Translations under genes and position numbers: made by a program | Notes under the pieces: generated by a model | Seen by the model: only the letters and a program-made list of their open reading frames with translations | Database searches by the model: none | What the model was told of the DNA's origin: nothing | Assembly: GCF_008692195.1 (NCBI RefSeq) | Contig: NZ_RXOM01000063.1 | Span: 76,909 to 140,908 of the forward strand | Length of the DNA stretch: 64,000 nucleotides | Source of the DNA: Salegentibacter sp. R32 | GTDB lineage: Bacteria; Bacteroidota; Bacteroidia; Flavobacteriales; Flavobacteriaceae | Reading direction: 5' to 3' | In this document: one piece after another, positions 33,675-41,694 of the stretch | Numbering within the stretch: position 1 is the first letter of the stretch | How the letters are laid out: each line of letters opens with the position of its first letter

Positions 33675-34034
33675 ATGGCACAACACAACGATTTAGGCAA
33701 AAAAGGGGAACAATTAGCCGTAGATTTTCTACAGCAAAAAGGCTATGCTATTTTAGAACGTAATTTTCGACATCAAAAAGCCGAAGTTGATATCATTGCT
33801 CAAAAAGAAGATGTGATTTGCGCGGTGGAAGTAAAAACCAGAAGCACGCCGGAATTTGGAAATCCTCAAGCTTTTGTAAAGCCGAAACAAATTCAGCAAT
33901 TGGTAAAGGCAATGGATTTTTACTTAATTGAAAATGATTTTGATGTTGAACTCCGCTTCGATATTGTTGCGATTATTAAAAACAAACTCGGAACTCGCCT
34001 AGAACATCTGGAAGATGCTTTTCTTTACTTTTAA
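33675..34034 (+). CDS. YraN-family (UPF0102) nuclease-fold protein
   Basis: A 119-aa protein with the PD-(D/E)xK-like core of the YraN/UPF0102 family: DLGKKGEQLAVDFLQQKGY, ILERNFRHQKAEVDIIAQKEDVICAVEVKTRSTPEFG and the C-terminal FDIVAIIK. The D..EVK arrangement is that of endonucleases related to Holliday-junction resolvases, but the physiological role is unproved. It diverges from the antitoxin gene. Confidence 0.93.
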   Translation: MAQHNDLGKKGEQLAVDFLQQKGYAILERNFRHQKAEVDIIAQKEDVICAVEVKTRSTPEFGNPQAFVKPKQIQQLVKAMDFYLIENDFDVELRFDIVAIIKNKLGTRLEHLEDAFLYF

Positions 34035-34090
34035 GAGAGTTTTAGGCTTCCTTATTTAATTCAATGAGAGATTCTTATTAGATTGTAGGT

Positions 34091-34507
34091 ATGAAAAAAT
34101 TAATCTTGATACTTATCTTTTTATTATCCATAACAATCACTGCTCAAAACCTTTCTAATTATAAACTTAAAAATAGATTGGTGCTTGTACTTACTCCTTC
34201 CATAGAGAATCCTAAATATCAAAAACAGATAGAAAAACTTCAAAACCATCTCGAAGGTTTGGAAGAGAGAAAAATTAAAGTTTTTCAAATCACTCCCAAT
34301 CAATACTCAGAAGATTTTACTGATAATTGGAAAAACAAAACTTTGTTATATCAAACCTATAAAAACGACAACCCTGAATTCGAAACTATTCTCATTGGTT
34401 TAGATGGTGGTGAAAAATTACACTTAGAAAAACCTATTTCAGCTCAGCAATTGTTTTCCGTAATTGATAAAATGCCTATGCGAAAAGCAGAAATGCGTAA
34501 AAATTAA
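34091..34507 (+). CDS. Secreted DUF4174 protein
   Basis: A 138-aa protein with signal peptide (LILILIFLLSITITAQ) and a DUF4174 domain: NRLVLVLTPSIENPKYQKQIE, KIKVFQITPNQY and ETILIGLDGGEKLHLEKPISAQQLFSVIDKMPMRKAEM. The DUF4174 fold is thioredoxin-like without the CxxC pair; the role is unknown. It ends 5 bp before the convergent mfd end. Confidence 0.85.
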   Translation: MKKLILILIFLLSITITAQNLSNYKLKNRLVLVLTPSIENPKYQKQIEKLQNHLEGLEERKIKVFQITPNQYSEDFTDNWKNKTLLYQTYKNDNPEFETILIGLDGGEKLHLEKPISAQQLFSVIDKMPMRKAEMRKN

Positions 34508-34512
34508 TTTAA

Positions 34513-37500
34513 CTATTCTGTCTCAACCTCAACTTCAGCGATTTTCTTTCTAAAATCTAAAGGCTGTAAAGCTTTTAAAGCTTTTTCGATGGAATTAATC
34601 CTCTCAAACGTAAGTAATAATCGTAAACCATTTCTGGTTTTCTTTTCCTTCATCTTGCAGGCATTAGGATGCGTTTGCACGTATTGCAAGACTTTAGTAA
34701 ACGTATTGGTTTGGTAGAAACTAGATTGCTGATCGGCAATAAAATAACCAATCAGTTTATTTTGTTTCATAATGATCCTCTCGAGTCCGATTTTCGAAGC
34801 GATCCATTTTATACGAACACTGTTCAGCAAATCAACCGCTGGAATTGGTAATTCTCCAAAACGATCGACCAATTCAGCTTCATATTTCTCTAATTCTTCT
34901 TCGGTTTTAAGCTCGTTCAGCTTGGTATATAAATTCAGTCGTTCTGCGATATTATTGATATAATCATCTGGGAACAGAATTTCAAAATCGGTATCGATCT
35001 GCGTCTCTTTTACGTAATCTTTTTCTTCAGCATTTTCTTGATCGGCATACAAGTCTTTAAACTCATTTTCTTTCAGCTCTTCTATGGCTTCACTTAGGAT
35101 TTTCTGATAAGTATCAAAACCAATTTCATTGATAAATCCGCTTTGTTCACCACCTAAAAGATCTCCGGCACCACGAATTTCCAAATCTTTCATCGCAATA
35201 TTGAAACCACTTCCCAAGTCTGAAAACTGCTCCAAAGCCGTCATTCGCTTACGCGCTTCTTCAGTCATCGCAGAATATGGCGGCGTGATAAAATAACAGA
35301 ACGCCTTTTTGTTGCTTCGCCCTACTCGACCACGCATTTGGTGCAGATCTGAAAGTCCGAAATTATTCGCATTATTAATAAAGATCGTGTTCGCATTGGT
35401 GACATCTAATCCACTTTCAATAATTGTGGTTGAAACCAAAACATCGAATTCCCCGTTAATAAAACTCAGCATCAATTTCTCTAATTTCTTCCCATCCATC
35501 TGGCCGTGACCAATGCCCACTTTTGCATCAGGAACCAAACGCTGAATCATCCCGGCAACTTCCTTAATATTTTCGATTCGGTTATGGATAAAGAACACCT
35601 GCCCGCCACGCTGAATTTCATATAAAACAGCATCCCGAATGGTTTCTTCGGAAAAGCGAATCACGTTCGACTCGATAGGATAACGATTTGGTGGCGGAGT
35701 AGTTATTGTAGATAAATCTCTTGCTGCCATTAAACTAAACTGAAGCGTACGCGGAATTGGCGTTGCCGTTAAGGTTAACGTATCTACGTTTTCTTTGATG
35801 GTTTTTAGCTTATCTTTTACCGCTACTCCAAACTTCTGCTCTTCATCAACGATTAGCAACCCAAGATCCTTGAATTTAACTGACTTGTTCACTAACTGAT
35901 GCGTCCCAATGATAATATCTACCGTTCCTTTTTCGAGATCAGCGAGGGTTTCACGACGTTCTTTGGCAGTTCTAAACCTGTTTAAATAATCGACCGTTAC
36001 CGGCAAATCTTTTAAACGTTCAGAAAAAGTTTGATGATGCTGAAACGCCAAAATCGTAGTCGGCACTAAAACCGCTACCTGTTTGCCGTTATCGACCGCT
36101 TTAAAAGCCGCACGAATCGCAACTTCTGTCTTCCCGAAACCAACATCCCCACAAACCAAGCGATCCATTGGGCGCTCGTTTTCCATATCTTTTTTAACCG
36201 CTTCGGTCGCGGTGCTTTGATCTGGCGTGTCTTCATAGATAAATGAAGCTTCCAGTTCGTGCTGTAAATAAGAATCGGGACCGTAAGCAAAACCTTTCTG
36301 TAAACGGCGTTTTGCGTATAATTCAATTAAATTATAAGCAATATGTTTAACACGGGCTTTGGTCTTTTTCTTTAGGTTTTTCCAGGCATTACTACCCAGT
36401 TTAAAGATTTTTGGTTCTTTCCCGTCTTTCCCGTTATATTTTGAAATTTTATGCAGTGAGTGAATACTTAAATATAAAATATCACGCTCGCCATAGATCA
36501 ATTTGATCGCTTCCTGCTTTTTGCCTTCCACATCTATTTTTTGCAGCCCGCCAAACTTCCCAATTCCGTGGTCGATATGGGTTACATAATCACCAACCGT
36601 AAGATTGGTCAATTCTTTTAGCGTTATCGCCTGCTTTTTCGCATAGCCATTTTTTAAGCTGAATTTATGGTAACGTTCAAAGATCTGATGATCTGTATAA
36701 CAAACATTTTTCGCCTGCTCATCGATAAATCCCTGAAAAAGCGAAAGTACCACCGTCTTATATTTTACCTCTTTCTCCTGATCTTTAAAAATATCGTGGA
36801 AGCGCTTCGCCTGCTGCTCACTTCCGCAGAAAATATAATTGGTATATCCTTTTTCCTGATTTTCGATTAGATTATTGATCAATAAATCGAACTGTTTATT
36901 GAACGAAGGTTGCGGAGTCACAAAAAATACGAGTTCCTTTATCGGTTTAAGATAGGCCTGATTGCTTAATTCGGCCACCGAAAAGTCAAGAAGCTGTTTT
37001 TTTATTAATTCTGAAGTACAAAAAAGTTCCTTTGGCTCACTTTGTTTAATTTCTCCTGAAATTTTTTCGAAAGCTTCTTCTGCTTTACTGAAGAGCTTAT
37101 CGATCTGTGCTGAAAAAAGGTCGAGATTTTTAACGAATATCAGCGTATGATCCGCGACATATTTTAAGAAGCTCTCCCGAACCTCATCGAGCTTTTTATT
37201 CTCGACATTCGGCATTATCGAAATCTTGTTCACCTTATCGGTAGATAATTGCGACTCTACATCGAAACTTCGAATGCTATCTACTTCATCCCCGAAAAAT
37301 TCGATTCGGTAGGGTTCGTCATTACTGAATGAAAATACATCGATAATCCCACCGCGCACTGAAAATTCACCAGGTTCAGTAACAAAATCAACCCTTTTAA
37401 ATTTGTATTCAAACAAAACTTCGTTTACAAAATCGATCGAAAGTTCGTCATTCACCTTGATCTTTAAAGTACTTCTGTCGAGTTCCTTTCGAGTGACAAC

Positions 37501-37902
37501 TTTTTCGAAAAGCGCATCGGGATAAGTAACGATCACGGCCGGTTTTTTACGCGAATTGATTCGGTTTAAAACTTCGGCACGTAAAAGCACATTCGCATTA
37601 TCGGTTTCTTCGATCTGGTAAGGCCTGCGATAACTGCCGGGATAGAACAACACATTGTCCTCACCAACTAACTGCTCGAGGTCATTTAAGTGATAAGCAG
37701 CTTCTTCCTTATCGTTTAAAACCATCAAAAATGGGCGCTTGGCGTCTTTAAAAGCATTAGCCACCACAAAAGAAAGTGACGAGCCAACAAGGCCTTTTAG
37801 ATGAATTTTATCGGTATTTATTTCAGAAACGGCAATAGCGTCCCGCAATTCCTGCTGTTGCTGGGATTGTGCAAAACTTTGGGCGATTGTAGATGTACTC
37901 AT
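34513..37902 (-). CDS. mfd: Transcription-repair coupling factor Mfd
   Basis: An 1129-aa ATP-dependent translocase that removes stalled RNA polymerase and recruits UvrA. Order: UvrB-like N-terminal region (GLVGSSLSFVVANAF; FSVRGGIIDVFSF near 190), RNAP-interacting CarD-like domain (LTVGDYVTHIDHGIGKFGGL near 435), motor domains with Walker A GDVGFGKTEVAIRAAF (about 590), DEEQ box LLIVDEEQKFGVAVKDKLK (about 690) and motif VI DLHQMRGRVGRSNKKAFCYF (about 870), then the C-terminal TRCF domain. Full length for the family. Confidence 0.97.
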   Translation of the reverse strand: MSTSTIAQSFAQSQQQQELRDAIAVSEINTDKIHLKGLVGSSLSFVVANAFKDAKRPFLMVLNDKEEAAYHLNDLEQLVGEDNVLFYPGSYRRPYQIEETDNANVLLRAEVLNRINSRKKPAVIVTYPDALFEKVVTRKELDRSTLKIKVNDELSIDFVNEVLFEYKFKRVDFVTEPGEFSVRGGIIDVFSFSNDEPYRIEFFGDEVDSIRSFDVESQLSTDKVNKISIMPNVENKKLDEVRESFLKYVADHTLIFVKNLDLFSAQIDKLFSKAEEAFEKISGEIKQSEPKELFCTSELIKKQLLDFSVAELSNQAYLKPIKELVFFVTPQPSFNKQFDLLINNLIENQEKGYTNYIFCGSEQQAKRFHDIFKDQEKEVKYKTVVLSLFQGFIDEQAKNVCYTDHQIFERYHKFSLKNGYAKKQAITLKELTNLTVGDYVTHIDHGIGKFGGLQKIDVEGKKQEAIKLIYGERDILYLSIHSLHKISKYNGKDGKEPKIFKLGSNAWKNLKKKTKARVKHIAYNLIELYAKRRLQKGFAYGPDSYLQHELEASFIYEDTPDQSTATEAVKKDMENERPMDRLVCGDVGFGKTEVAIRAAFKAVDNGKQVAVLVPTTILAFQHHQTFSERLKDLPVTVDYLNRFRTAKERRETLADLEKGTVDIIIGTHQLVNKSVKFKDLGLLIVDEEQKFGVAVKDKLKTIKENVDTLTLTATPIPRTLQFSLMAARDLSTITTPPPNRYPIESNVIRFSEETIRDAVLYEIQRGGQVFFIHNRIENIKEVAGMIQRLVPDAKVGIGHGQMDGKKLEKLMLSFINGEFDVLVSTTIIESGLDVTNANTIFINNANNFGLSDLHQMRGRVGRSNKKAFCYFITPPYSAMTEEARKRMTALEQFSDLGSGFNIAMKDLEIRGAGDLLGGEQSGFINEIGFDTYQKILSEAIEELKENEFKDLYADQENAEEKDYVKETQIDTDFEILFPDDYINNIAERLNLYTKLNELKTEEELEKYEAELVDRFGELPIPAVDLLNSVRIKWIASKIGLERIIMKQNKLIGYFIADQQSSFYQTNTFTKVLQYVQTHPNACKMKEKKTRNGLRLLLTFERINSIEKALKALQPLDFRKKIAEVEVETE

Positions 37903-37980
37903 TGCTGCAAAGATAATTGCTGTGTAGAGTAACTACAATAGTCTTAGGATTTTTTAACGGTATAAAAATATAGAGAAAGT

Positions 37981-38367
37981 TTATAAAAAGGCATCATCTT
38001 TAGGCTCCCAAAGTTCAATTTTGTTGCCTTCGGGATCTAAAATCCAACCGAATTTTCCGTAGCTGTATTCTTCTGGTTCGCCAACAATGGTTACACCTTC
38101 TTCTTTTAGAGCAGCTAACAATTCCTCTAAATTTTCAACACGAAAATTCATCATAAATTGCTTTTGCGAAGGCTGAAAATATTCGGTTTTTTCGTCCATC
38201 GGGCTCCACTGCGTTGAGCAATCCTTACCTTCTTTATCTTTCCACCAAAAGGTGCAACCGTATTGATCGGTGTCTAAACCTAAATGCTCTTTGTACCAAT
38301 TTTTTGCAGCATCGGGATTTTCAGATTTAAAGAAAAATCCGCCTAAACCGGTGACTCTTTTTTTCAT
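37981..38367 (-). CDS. VOC-family (glyoxalase/bleomycin-resistance fold) protein
   Basis: A 128-aa protein of beta-alpha-beta-beta-beta repeats: LGGFFFKSENPDAAKNWYKEHLGL, FMMNFRVENLEELLAALKEEGVTIVGEPEEYSYGKFGWILDPEGNKIELWEP. The C-terminal GNKIELWEP is the VOC metal-ligand Glu region. Started at MKKRVTGLGG, since an upstream in-frame ATG would overlap the previous gene. Co-transcribed with DUF1801 and DUF4199 genes. Confidence 0.85.
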   Translation of the reverse strand: MKKRVTGLGGFFFKSENPDAAKNWYKEHLGLDTDQYGCTFWWKDKEGKDCSTQWSPMDEKTEYFQPSQKQFMMNFRVENLEELLAALKEEGVTIVGEPEEYSYGKFGWILDPEGNKIELWEPKDDAFL

Positions 38368-38368
38368 A

Positions 38369-38830
38369 TTATTTATTTTTCTTGATGTTGTTTTCATAAA
38401 TCTCGATAAAATTTTCTGGGGTCATTTTAGTACACAATTCAGCAATTAAATCAAACGGGATTTTTTTCACATTTTTAAACCGAATACAACTTTTTCCCAT
38501 ATCGAGTTTTGTACTCACGTGTTTTGGATATTCTTTTACAAACCAATCATGCAATTTTTTATCAGCATAAATTCCGGAATGGTAAAGAGCGATAAAATTT
38601 TTCTGTGAAGCAATACTCATAAACGGTAGCGGTAATTCTGGATCGCAATGATAACCGTTAGGATATGTACTTTTAGGCACTACATAACCAATCATTCCGT
38701 AATTGATACATTCTGAAAATCCTTCAGGCAAATTTTCCAAAATCACGTTACGTAATTTAGAAAAGTCTTCTTTTCTTTCCTCGGGAATCTGAGCAATATA
38801 TTCTTCGGGCGTTTCGGCTTTATAATTCAT
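38369..38830 (-). CDS. DUF1801-domain protein
   Basis: A 153-aa protein with the DUF1801 (YdhG-like) pattern: TPEEYIAQIPEERKEDFSKLRNVI, ECINYGMIGYVVPKSTYPNGYH, FMSIASQKNFIALYHSG and MGKSCIRFKNVKKIPFDLIAEL. The family is structurally related to frataxin/YdhG folds, with unknown function. One base separates it from the VOC gene and 3 bp from DUF4199. Confidence 0.85.
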   Translation of the reverse strand: MNYKAETPEEYIAQIPEERKEDFSKLRNVILENLPEGFSECINYGMIGYVVPKSTYPNGYHCDPELPLPFMSIASQKNFIALYHSGIYADKKLHDWFVKEYPKHVSTKLDMGKSCIRFKNVKKIPFDLIAELCTKMTPENFIEIYENNIKKNK

Positions 38831-38833
38831 ATT

Positions 38834-39343
38834 TTATTTTTTCTGTTGTAAAATCAAGGCTGATATTAAAGATATAATAAATCCTATAATTACTACTGTT
38901 GCAAACATCACAAAGGCTAAGATTCCTGAACTATCCATCGATTGAATTTCATTTTCCAATTCTAATTTTTTCTGTTCAAATTCTTCTGGGGGAACGGTTT
39001 CTCTTAAGTTTTCTATTGAATAAGCAGTGTATTCTTCTACAAAATCAGGATTGATAACCGCAGTATAAATATAATCAGCAACAGCAATGCCAACACCAAC
39101 CAAAATGGCAATTCCTAAACCAATGAGTAAGGCTTTTCCAAAAGATACTTCACCATTATTAAAACGATCTCTATAATGTTTTATACCGAAAAAAATAAAA
39201 GAAAGTGAGGCTAACATTGTAGCATAACCTACAATTTCTTGAACGGAATAACTTAAACTCATCCCAAGCCATAAGACCAATAAAAATAGAATTAAGGCCG
39301 TTAATAAACCGTAACCGCCAAATTTTAAAATTGTTTTTTTCAT
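38834..39343 (-). CDS. DUF4199 membrane protein
   Basis: A 169-aa protein with about four membrane helices: ILKFGGYGLLTALILFLLVLW, IVGYATMLASLSFIFFGIKHY, GLGIAILVGVGIAVADYIYTAV and ILAFVMFATVVIIGFIISLISAL. The segment HYRDRFNNGEVSFGKALLIGLG is the DUF4199 signature. Function unknown. It leads a three-gene operon and has a -7 element (TAGTTTTG, 39370-39377, minus strand) and an upstream dyad. Confidence 0.88.
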   Translation of the reverse strand: MKKTILKFGGYGLLTALILFLLVLWLGMSLSYSVQEIVGYATMLASLSFIFFGIKHYRDRFNNGEVSFGKALLIGLGIAILVGVGIAVADYIYTAVINPDFVEEYTAYSIENLRETVPPEEFEQKKLELENEIQSMDSSGILAFVMFATVVIIGFIISLISALILQQKK

Positions 39344-39401
39344 AGATTAGTTAATTAAAATTTCTGCTTCAAAACTATATTGAAAGTTCATTTTTAGCCT
39401 C

Positions 39402-39435
39402 ATACTAAAGTACCAAATCGCTCATACTTTGGTAT
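39402..39435 (-). promoter_or_regulatory. Inverted-repeat operator candidate upstream of the DUF4199 operon
   Basis: ATACTAAAGTA (39402-39412) and TACTTTGGTAT (39425-39435) are an 11-bp dyad with one wobble and a 12-bp spacer. Its centre is about 54 bp upstream of the start site predicted from the -7 element at 39370-39377. That is a usual place for an activator, and the promoter lacks a good -33 box. The adjacent gene encodes a LuxR-type regulator, the obvious candidate to bind here. Confidence 0.5.
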
Positions 39436-39447
39436 AAAATAGCAGTT

Positions 39448-39864
39448 TTAAAGAATATGAAGCTCTTTTGCAATTTGAACCGCTTGCGTTCTTCGTTTTG
39501 CATTCAATTTTAAAAGTAAACTGGAAACGTGCGTTTTTATAGTGCTTTCTGAAAGAAATAATTTCTCGGCAATTTCTTTATTTGATAAACCTTTAGCAAC
39601 CGCTTGTAAAACTTCATATTCCCGATTGGTAATTTCTAATTCTTCAATTTTATCGGAATCGATTTCGGTTTGAGGTTGAATTTCTTTTTTCTGCTGAAGA
39701 CTTTTTTTGTTTAACACCACGCCAATTCCAAAAAAGACAAATGCAACAACAGCAATCACAATTTCGATGGTTATATTACCGGTAACCAGTGAATATTCTC
39801 CTAATTGAAATAACAATAAGATTGAAAAAATTAAAGCTGCAAAAACAAGAACTGTTTTTTTCAT
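39448..39864 (-). CDS. Membrane-anchored LuxR-type (GerE HTH) response regulator-like protein
   Basis: A 138-aa protein with two N-terminal membrane helices (VLVFAALIFSILLLFQL and IEIVIAVVAFVFFGIGVVL), a linker, then a LuxR/GerE helix-turn-helix at about residues 73-138: ITNREYEVLQAVAKGLSNKEIAEKLFLSESTIKTHVSSLLLKLNAKRRTQAV. No receiver domain. DNA binding from the membrane suggests sensing of envelope state. I use the ATG of MKKTVLVF; another ATG 6 codons upstream would overlap the dehydrogenase gene end. Confidence 0.85.
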   Translation of the reverse strand: MKKTVLVFAALIFSILLLFQLGEYSLVTGNITIEIVIAVVAFVFFGIGVVLNKKSLQQKKEIQPQTEIDSDKIEELEITNREYEVLQAVAKGLSNKEIAEKLFLSESTIKTHVSSLLLKLNAKRRTQAVQIAKELHIL

Positions 39865-39874
39865 TTTAAGAAAG

Positions 39875-40816
39875 TTATCCAAAGTTTGCTTTTATTTTAT
39901 CGACAATCACTTGTGCCAATTTTCGTTTGCTTTCAACAGTCCAACCGGCTACATGGGGCGATAGCAAAACGTTTTCGGCTTTAATTAAATACTGAAAAGC
40001 TTCTGGCATTTGAGCTGGAGAAGTAAATAGATTTTCAAATGATGTTTTTTCATACTCTAACACATCGAGCCCGGCACCTAACACTTTTCCAGATTTTAGT
40101 GCTTTCACCAAATCTGAAGTCACCACGCTTTGCCCGCGACCGGTATTGATAAACCAAAAATTATTTTTAAATGAATTGATAAATTTGGCATCAATCATAT
40201 TATTAGTGGTCTCTGTTAACGGCGTATGTAAACTCAAGACTTCTATTTTTTGCTGAAATTCTTCTAAACTCACCTGTTTTGCAAATTGATCGCCTACATT
40301 TTCTTGTATATCGTAACACAACACCTCAACATCAAAACCCATTAATTTTTTAGCAAACGATTTCCCCATATTTCCGTAACCGATGATTCCTACGGTTTTA
40401 CCCTCAAGTTCTACTCCGCGATTTTCTTCTCGCAACCACTTCCCGTTTCTTACTTCCCGGTCTGCTTTATTGAGTTTATTAAACAGAGAAAGCAACATTC
40501 CCAAAGCGTGTTCTCCCACAGCATTTCGATTACCTTCAGGAGCTGAAAAAAGTTTGATACCTTGCGCCGAAGCGTATTCAGTATCGATATTTTCTAATCC
40601 TGCACCTAATCGGCCGATAAACTTTAAGTTTTTTGCTGCGGAAAGAAAAGCTTGATCGAGTTTGAAGCGACTACGAATGATAATTCCATCGTAAGCATCG
40701 ATTTTCTGCAAGACTTCTTCTTTGGAAGAAGTATAATCTTCTTCGTTAGTAAAACCTAATTCTTGTAATTGTTCTAAGATTAAGGGATGGTTTTTATCAA
40801 GGTGAAGTACTTTCAT
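39875..40816 (-). CDS. D-isomer-specific 2-hydroxyacid dehydrogenase (phosphoglycerate dehydrogenase-like)
   Basis: A 313-aa NAD-dependent enzyme. The Rossmann motif is VGIIGYGNMGKSFAKKL (around residue 146). The catalytic Arg is in WFINTGRGQSVV (around 231), Glu in GLDVLEYEK (around 262) and His in VLLSPHVAGWTVES (around 286). It is shorter than three-domain SerA, lacking an ACT domain. Phosphoglycerate or another 2-hydroxyacid could be the substrate. The start at MKVLHLDKN was chosen over an upstream ATG that lies in intergenic repeat sequence. Confidence 0.9.
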   Translation of the reverse strand: MKVLHLDKNHPLILEQLQELGFTNEEDYTSSKEEVLQKIDAYDGIIIRSRFKLDQAFLSAAKNLKFIGRLGAGLENIDTEYASAQGIKLFSAPEGNRNAVGEHALGMLLSLFNKLNKADREVRNGKWLREENRGVELEGKTVGIIGYGNMGKSFAKKLMGFDVEVLCYDIQENVGDQFAKQVSLEEFQQKIEVLSLHTPLTETTNNMIDAKFINSFKNNFWFINTGRGQSVVTSDLVKALKSGKVLGAGLDVLEYEKTSFENLFTSPAQMPEAFQYLIKAENVLLSPHVAGWTVESKRKLAQVIVDKIKANFG

Positions 40817-41121
40817 TATTTTTAATGTTATTTTTATTTCTTCCTTACTTTTTTTCATTGCCAAAAAAAGTAACAAAAAAGTCTAGACTTACGATAAATA
40901 TATAAGAAAATACTACGGAATCCTCCTCCACAGATGAAAAGAACTCAACCTTCCTATCGGTCGGTTTCAAACAACTTTTCATCTTCTGGCCAAACTGCTT
41001 CCTTGATTTTCAATATATTTATCGATATGTCGGTTTTAGGTTTAAATTTAATTTGTTAAATTGAGCATAGTTGAAATTGATAAGACCTTTCGACTCCGCT
41101 CAAGGTGACATTAGAAATTGC
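40817..41121. other. 305-bp intergenic stretch with a 133-bp inverted-repeat-bounded element
   Basis: No credible gene. From 40892 to 41024 it holds a unit bounded by a perfect 12-bp inverted repeat (CGATAAATATAT / ATATATTTATCG) with a nested 9-bp repeat GATGAAAAG (40933-40941) / CTTTTCATC (40975-40983). Near 41085-41111 is a CGACTCCGCTCAAGGTGAC-like segment of the kind dispersed in Bacteroidetes genomes. The unit could be a small non-autonomous element or a structured RNA upstream of the dehydrogenase gene. Confidence 0.6.
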
Positions 41122-41523
41122 TTAATCTTCAAAAAAAGGCTCGGTGATTTCTGGGGTGATTCGTGTGGGGCGATGATTTTGTTTTTCGATGAGACACCAT
41201 AAAGTTCTGGCTTGCGCTATAATTTTATTGTCTTTTTTTCGAATAACTTCAACGCGACGTTCACTTTTTACACCTTCATGACTTTGGATCCAGGTTTTTA
41301 AAATGAGTTTTTCGTTTAAAAACGCCGGACTTTTATATTCAATAAAATGGTTGAGCACCACCCAACCGTATTTTTCTCTTAACTCTTCTGAAGTTTTCAG
41401 GTTCCAATGTTTTTCACCTACGTCTTGCACCCATTGTAAATAAGTGACATTATTGACATGCTTTAAATCGTCAATATGTTCGGGTTGTACTTCAATTTCG
41501 TATTGAAACGGGATGGGTTTCAT
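41122..41523 (-). CDS. Hotdog-fold acyl-CoA/acyl-ACP thioesterase (4HBT, YbgC/FadM-like)
   Basis: A 133-aa hotdog protein: FQYEIEVQPEHIDDLKHVNNVTYLQWVQDVGEKHW (Asp/Asn of the active-site helix), WVVLNHFIEYKSPAFLNEKLILKTWI, and RRVEVIRKKDNKIIAQARTLWCLIE. It hydrolyses acyl thioesters; the chain specificity is unknown. The ATG of MKPIPFQYE begins the domain; the longer upstream frame runs through repeat sequence and is not conserved-looking. Confidence 0.87.
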   Translation of the reverse strand: MKPIPFQYEIEVQPEHIDDLKHVNNVTYLQWVQDVGEKHWNLKTSEELREKYGWVVLNHFIEYKSPAFLNEKLILKTWIQSHEGVKSERRVEVIRKKDNKIIAQARTLWCLIEKQNHRPTRITPEITEPFFED

Positions 41524-41565
41524 TCTTTTTTGCTTTTCTTCAAATGTAGGGATATTTTGCTTAAA

Positions 41566-41608
41566 AACCCTTCTGCCTTCGGCACCTTCCCCTAAGAATG
41601 GAAGGAAG
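41566..41608. repeat. Dispersed intergenic repeat, copy 1 (GCCTTCGGC type)
   Basis: Contains AACCCTTCTGCCTTCGGC, then an imperfect CTTCCC/GGAAG hairpin. It matches the 43-bp copy at 46258-46300 at roughly nine of ten positions. It lies between mgtE and the thioesterase gene. Confidence 0.7.
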
Positions 41609-41640
41609 TTTAAAAGAGGCTTTTTTAGAGCTCTTTGGAG

Positions 41641-41660
41641 ATTCCTGCCTACGCAGGAAT
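41641..41660 (-). terminator. Perfect hairpin after mgtE
   Basis: ATTCCTGC-ctac-GCAGGAAT is a perfect 8-bp stem located 35-54 bp past the mgtE stop on the minus strand. It may end the rsmA-mgtE transcript or be another dispersed palindrome; no clear U tract follows. Confidence 0.5.
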
Positions 41661-41694
41661 TAGCAACCCGTAGGGTCACGCTCAAATTATTTTG

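Noticed and set aside
41524-41685. 54-residue N-terminal extension of the thioesterase
   Set aside because: The extension is translated from dispersed repeat and hairpin sequence, while the hotdog domain begins at the ATG at 41523.
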